From positions 1-8,992 of the forward strand of contig CAMHDC010000033.1 of assembly GCA_946183765.1 (NCBI GenBank): a DNA stretch of 8,992 nucleotides. Reading direction: 5' to 3'. The stretch is from an uncultured Clostridia bacterium (GTDB lineage Bacteria > Bacillota > Clostridia > Christensenellales > CAG-138). Below, piece by piece: positions 6,948-8,992 of this stretch. Position 1 is the first letter of the stretch, and every line of letters begins with the position of its first letter. Position numbers and translations under genes: made by a program. Under the pieces are notes generated by a model that was not told the DNA's origin, ran no database searches, and worked only from the letters and a program-made list of their open reading frames with translations.

Positions 6948-6962
6948 GTCCGTTTCGTCTAT
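6948..6962 (-). promoter_or_regulatory. Candidate operator, copy 3 (right half of inverted repeat)
   Basis: The minus strand reads ATAGACGAAACGGAC, 12 of 15 identical to the left half at 6930-6944. Two of the three differences would still pair as G-U in RNA, so a transcript hairpin is also possible. It ends 20 bases upstream of the -35 box at 6983, a usual place for AraC-type activation. Confidence 0.62.
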
Positions 6963-6982
6963 TTCCAGGCCTGTTTTTGCGA

Positions 6983-7011
6983 TTGAGTTTCCCACCGGTT
7001 TTTTCTATACT
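6983..7011 (+). promoter_or_regulatory. Promoter of the ATPase-kduI operon
   Basis: -35 TTGAGT (6983-6988, 4 of 6) and -10 TATACT (7006-7011, 5 of 6) are separated by 17 bases in an AT-rich gap. The start of transcription is expected near 7018, giving a leader of about 54 bases. The weak -35 and the upstream inverted repeat suggest dependence on an activator. Confidence 0.65.
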
Positions 7012-7022
7012 GAAACTGGTGG
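6992..7022. promoter_or_regulatory. Second dyad straddling the -10 box, candidate repressor site
   Basis: CCACCGGTTT (6992-7001) and AAACTGGTGG (7013-7022) are inverted arms matching at 9 of 10 positions across an 11-base spacer that contains the whole -10 box. The sequence is unrelated to the ATAGAC element. A repressor binding here would block RNA polymerase. A weak terminator for GH4 is the alternative, but only three T residues follow. Confidence 0.4.
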
Positions 7023-7045
7023 TTTAGAGATGAAACAACTCTGAA
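7023..7045 (+). other. Small stem-loop in the ATPase mRNA leader
   Basis: TTTAGAG and CTCTGAA can pair over 7 bp (one G-U) around a 9-base loop, right after the predicted start of transcription. It may stabilise the 5' end. No known riboswitch fold is apparent and it may be chance. Confidence 0.25.
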
Positions 7046-7071
7046 AAGTACAGGAAAAAGGGGAGACACGC

Positions 7072-8148
7072 ATGGCACATTTATCGCTGGTAGGCATCAA
7101 CAAGATCTATCCCAACGGCTTCCACGCCGTCCATGACTTCAACCTGGAGATCGACCGGGGCGAATTTATCGTGTTCGTAGGCCCCTCCGGCTGTGGCAAG
7201 TCCACCACCCTTCGGATGATCGCAGGCCTGGAGAACATTTCCAAGGGCGACTTTTTCATCAACGGCAAGCGGGCCAACGAGATGGGGCCCCGGGAGCGGG
7301 GGGTGGCCATGGTATTCCAGAGCTACGCCCTCTATCCGCAGATGACCGTGTACGACAATCTGGCCTTCGGCCTCACCCTCCAGGGCGTGGACGAGGACGT
7401 GATCGACGAGAAGGTCCAGCGGGCCGCGAAGATCCTGGGCCTCACCGACTATCTCGACCGTATGCCCCGGGCGTTGTCCGGCGGCCAGCGGCAGCGTGTG
7501 GCGGTGGGCCGGGCCATCATCCGCAAGGTGGAGGTCTTCCTCATGGACGAGCCTCTCTCCAACCTGGACGCCAAGCAGCGGGTGACCATGCGCTCCGAGA
7601 TCACCCAGATCCACCGGGAGACCGGCGCCACCACCATCTACGTGACCCACGACCAGACCGAGGCCATGACCATGGCGGATCGGATCGTGGTCATGAAGGA
7701 CGGCTATATCCAGCAGATCGGCACCCCCCGGGAGCTGTATTTCGACCCCGTGAACGTGTTCGTGGCGGGCTTCATCGGCGAGCCGCCCATGAACTTCCTC
7801 AAGGACGTCGTGAAGGACGGGACCCTGACCTTCGGAGAGGTCGTCTTCGATCTCAAAGAGAAGCTGGGGAATGACGCGGCCAAATACGAGGGCAAGGAGC
7901 TGGTCTTTGGCTTTAGGCCCGAGGGCATCGTCCTGGGCGAGCGGGAAAAGGCCTACCGGGTGCCCGCCAGCGTGGAGCTCACGGAGATGCTGGGCGACAA
8001 CACCAACGTCTACGTGGACATCGCCGACAAGAAGGCCATCCTGAAGGTGGACCCCCACGACACCCCCGAAATCGACAGCGACATCGTCTTCTCCATCCCC
8101 TTCGAGAACGTGTATCTCTTCGATGGAGAGACCGAGCGCCGCATCTGA
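7072..8148 (+). CDS. Sugar ABC transporter ATP-binding protein, MsmX/UgpC family
   Basis: 358 residues, a complete ATPase of the carbohydrate-importer subfamily. Motifs in order: Walker A GPSGCGKST at 37-45, Q-loop Gln83 in VFQSYALYP, signature LSGGQ at 135-139, Walker B VFLMDEP at 155-161 with Glu160, D-loop SNLD at 163-166, H-loop His193, and a C-terminal TOBE region from about 235 with GFRPEGI and the closing NVYLFDGET. Shine-Dalgarno AAGGGGAG (7058-7065) lies 6 bases before the ATG. No permease or binding protein accompanies it, and kduI follows after 28 bases. This resembles MsmX, a stand-alone ATPase shared among several sugar importers (known in Bacillus subtilis). A paralogous ATPase is encoded at the left edge. 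It has its own promoter and a nearby operator pair, so induction with pectin genes is inferred. Confidence 0.96.
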   Translation: MAHLSLVGINKIYPNGFHAVHDFNLEIDRGEFIVFVGPSGCGKSTTLRMIAGLENISKGDFFINGKRANEMGPRERGVAMVFQSYALYPQMTVYDNLAFGLTLQGVDEDVIDEKVQRAAKILGLTDYLDRMPRALSGGQRQRVAVGRAIIRKVEVFLMDEPLSNLDAKQRVTMRSEITQIHRETGATTIYVTHDQTEAMTMADRIVVMKDGYIQQIGTPRELYFDPVNVFVAGFIGEPPMNFLKDVVKDGTLTFGEVVFDLKEKLGNDAAKYEGKELVFGFRPEGIVLGEREKAYRVPASVELTEMLGDNTNVYVDIADKKAILKVDPHDTPEIDSDIVFSIPFENVYLFDGETERRI

Positions 8149-8176
8149 GCAGATATCATAAAGGAGAGAGAAACCT

Positions 8177-8992
8177 ATGGACATTCGCTATTCCGCCAAT
8201 CCCAAGGACGTGGCCCGGTACACCACCGAGGAGCTTCGCCGTGAGTTTTTGATCACCGATCTGTACGTGAAGGACACCGTCAAGGCCACCTACTCCCATG
8301 TGGACCGCATGGTGGTCCTGGGCATCATGCCCGTGGACGAAGTCGTGCCCATCGACAAGGGCATCGACGTGTGGGCCAACTTCGGCACCAGCTTCTTCCT
8401 GGAGCGCCGGGAAGCGGGCGTGTTCAACCTGGGCGGCAAGGGCCGGATCGCGGCCGACGGGGAAACCTTCGACCTGGGCTTTGAGGACTGCCTGTACATC
8501 ACCAAAGGGACGAAGACCGTCACCTTCGCCAGCGAGGATCCCGCGAACCCCGCCAAGTTCTATCTGGTGTCCGCCCCCGCCCACACCGCCTACAAGACCA
8601 CCTTCCTGTCCTTCGCGGACGCCAACAAGCGGCCTTTGGGGAGCGTGGAGCAGGCCAACAAGCGGGTCATCAACCAGTTCATCCATCCGGACGTGCTGCC
8701 CACCTGCCAGCTGTCCATGGGCCTCACCCAGCTGGACGTGGGGAGCGTGTGGAACACCATGCCCTGCCACACCCACGAGCGCCGCATGGAGGTGTACACC
8801 TACTTCAACCTGCCGGAGGACAACATCGTCATGCACTTCATGGGCACGCCCAAGGAGACCCGGTCCATCGTCATGCAGAACTTCGACGCGGTGATCTCCC
8901 CCTCCTGGTCCATCCACAGCGGCTGCGGCTCCTCCAACTACACCTTCATCTGGGCCATGGGCGGCGAGAACCAGGCCTTCGACGATATGGAC
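8177..8992 (+). CDS. kduI: 5-keto-4-deoxyuronate isomerase (3' end outside window)
   Basis: 272 residues are visible with no stop before the edge; the Escherichia coli enzyme has 278, so only a few residues are missing. KduI converts 5-keto-4-deoxyuronate, the product of unsaturated uronate release, to 3-deoxy-D-glycero-2,5-hexodiulosonate, which KduD reduces to KDG. The cupin metal site is complete: His198, His200 and Glu205 in CHTHERRMEVY, and His247 in SPSWSIHSG, each two positions after its E. coli counterpart. Other family stretches are YSHVDRMVV, FFLERREAGV, CQLSMGLTQL and GENQAFDDMD. Shine-Dalgarno AAGGAGAG (8161-8168) lies 8 bases before the ATG, and the gene follows the ATPase by 28 bases, so they share a transcript. 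kduD is a reasonable guess for the next gene but is not visible. It handles the sugar released by the GH105 enzyme encoded upstream. Confidence 0.97.
   Translation, partial: MDIRYSANPKDVARYTTEELRREFLITDLYVKDTVKATYSHVDRMVVLGIMPVDEVVPIDKGIDVWANFGTSFFLERREAGVFNLGGKGRIAADGETFDLGFEDCLYITKGTKTVTFASEDPANPAKFYLVSAPAHTAYKTTFLSFADANKRPLGSVEQANKRVINQFIHPDVLPTCQLSMGLTQLDVGSVWNTMPCHTHERRMEVYTYFNLPEDNIVMHFMGTPKETRSIVMQNFDAVISPSWSIHSGCGSSNYTFIWAMGGENQAFDDMD

Noticed and set aside
6971..6979. Intrinsic terminator from CAGGCCTG followed by five T
   Set aside because: The palindrome has no loop space, so it cannot form a useful hairpin ahead of the T run.
7030..7044. Four-codon leader peptide (MKQL) in the ATPase mRNA leader
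   Set aside because: Too short to judge, only a weak GGTGG upstream, and no attenuator-like paired structures or repeated control codons.
7081..8184. 367-codon minus-strand frame opposite the second ATPase
   Set aside because: Antisense shadow of a gene with every ABC motif intact; His- and Val-rich low-information protein.
8156..8917. Minus-strand and alternate-frame open frames across 8156-8917
   Set aside because: The region encodes KduI on the plus strand from 8177 with its metal site intact; it simply lacks a stop before the window ends.

Overview
The window comes from a GC-rich genome. The genes have strong AAGGAG-type Shine-Dalgarno sites, tight spacing and sigma70/SigA-like promoter boxes. 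The gene content (MsmX/UgpC-type ABC ATPases, an AraC regulator, cytoplasmic GH28, GH105 and GH4 enzymes, KduI) resembles the pectin loci of Firmicutes. A high-GC Clostridia, such as a gut Oscillospiraceae-like organism, is the best guess, but this is inference from style and content only. No RNA gene, insertion sequence, CRISPR array, attachment site or origin was seen.

Layout. (1) A plus-strand operon enters from the left edge and runs to about 4671. It holds the C-terminal 256 residues of a sugar-importer ATPase, two unrecognised four-helix membrane proteins (775-1323, 1331-1996), a GH28 galacturonidase (1993-3537) and a GH105 unsaturated glucuronyl/galacturonyl hydrolase (3541-4671). Gaps are 3, 7, -4 and 3 bases, so one transcript is likely. 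(2) A convergent AraC-family regulator lies on the minus strand (4649-5449, start corrected) and overlaps the GH105 gene tail to tail by 23 bases. (3) Divergent from it is a GH4 enzyme (5542-6933, GTG start, corrected) carrying the CHEV motif of alpha-galacturonidases. (4) After a 138-base AT-rich regulatory gap comes a second promoter that drives a complete MsmX/UgpC-type ATPase (7072-8148) and kduI (8177 to beyond the right edge, about six residues short of the usual end).

How it works together (inference from known families). Oligogalacturonides and unsaturated pectin fragments are imported by ABC transporters whose binding protein and permeases are not in the window. In the cytoplasm GH28 and the GH4 alpha-galacturonidase trim saturated galacturonate. 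GH105 removes the unsaturated terminal uronate left by pectate or rhamnogalacturonan lyases, and KduI isomerises the resulting 5-keto-4-deoxyuronate toward KDG. None of the enzymes has a visible signal peptide, so this is a scavenging locus for imported oligomers, not an extracellular depolymerising one.

The most distinctive regulatory signal is a 15-17 bp element (consensus ATAGACRAAAYGGAY) found three times. One copy lies between the AraC and GH4 genes, covering the AraC gene's own -35 box. Two copies form an inverted repeat just upstream of the ATPase-kduI promoter. It is the best candidate for the operator of the local AraC protein. The least explained genes are the two small membrane proteins downstream of the first ATPase.
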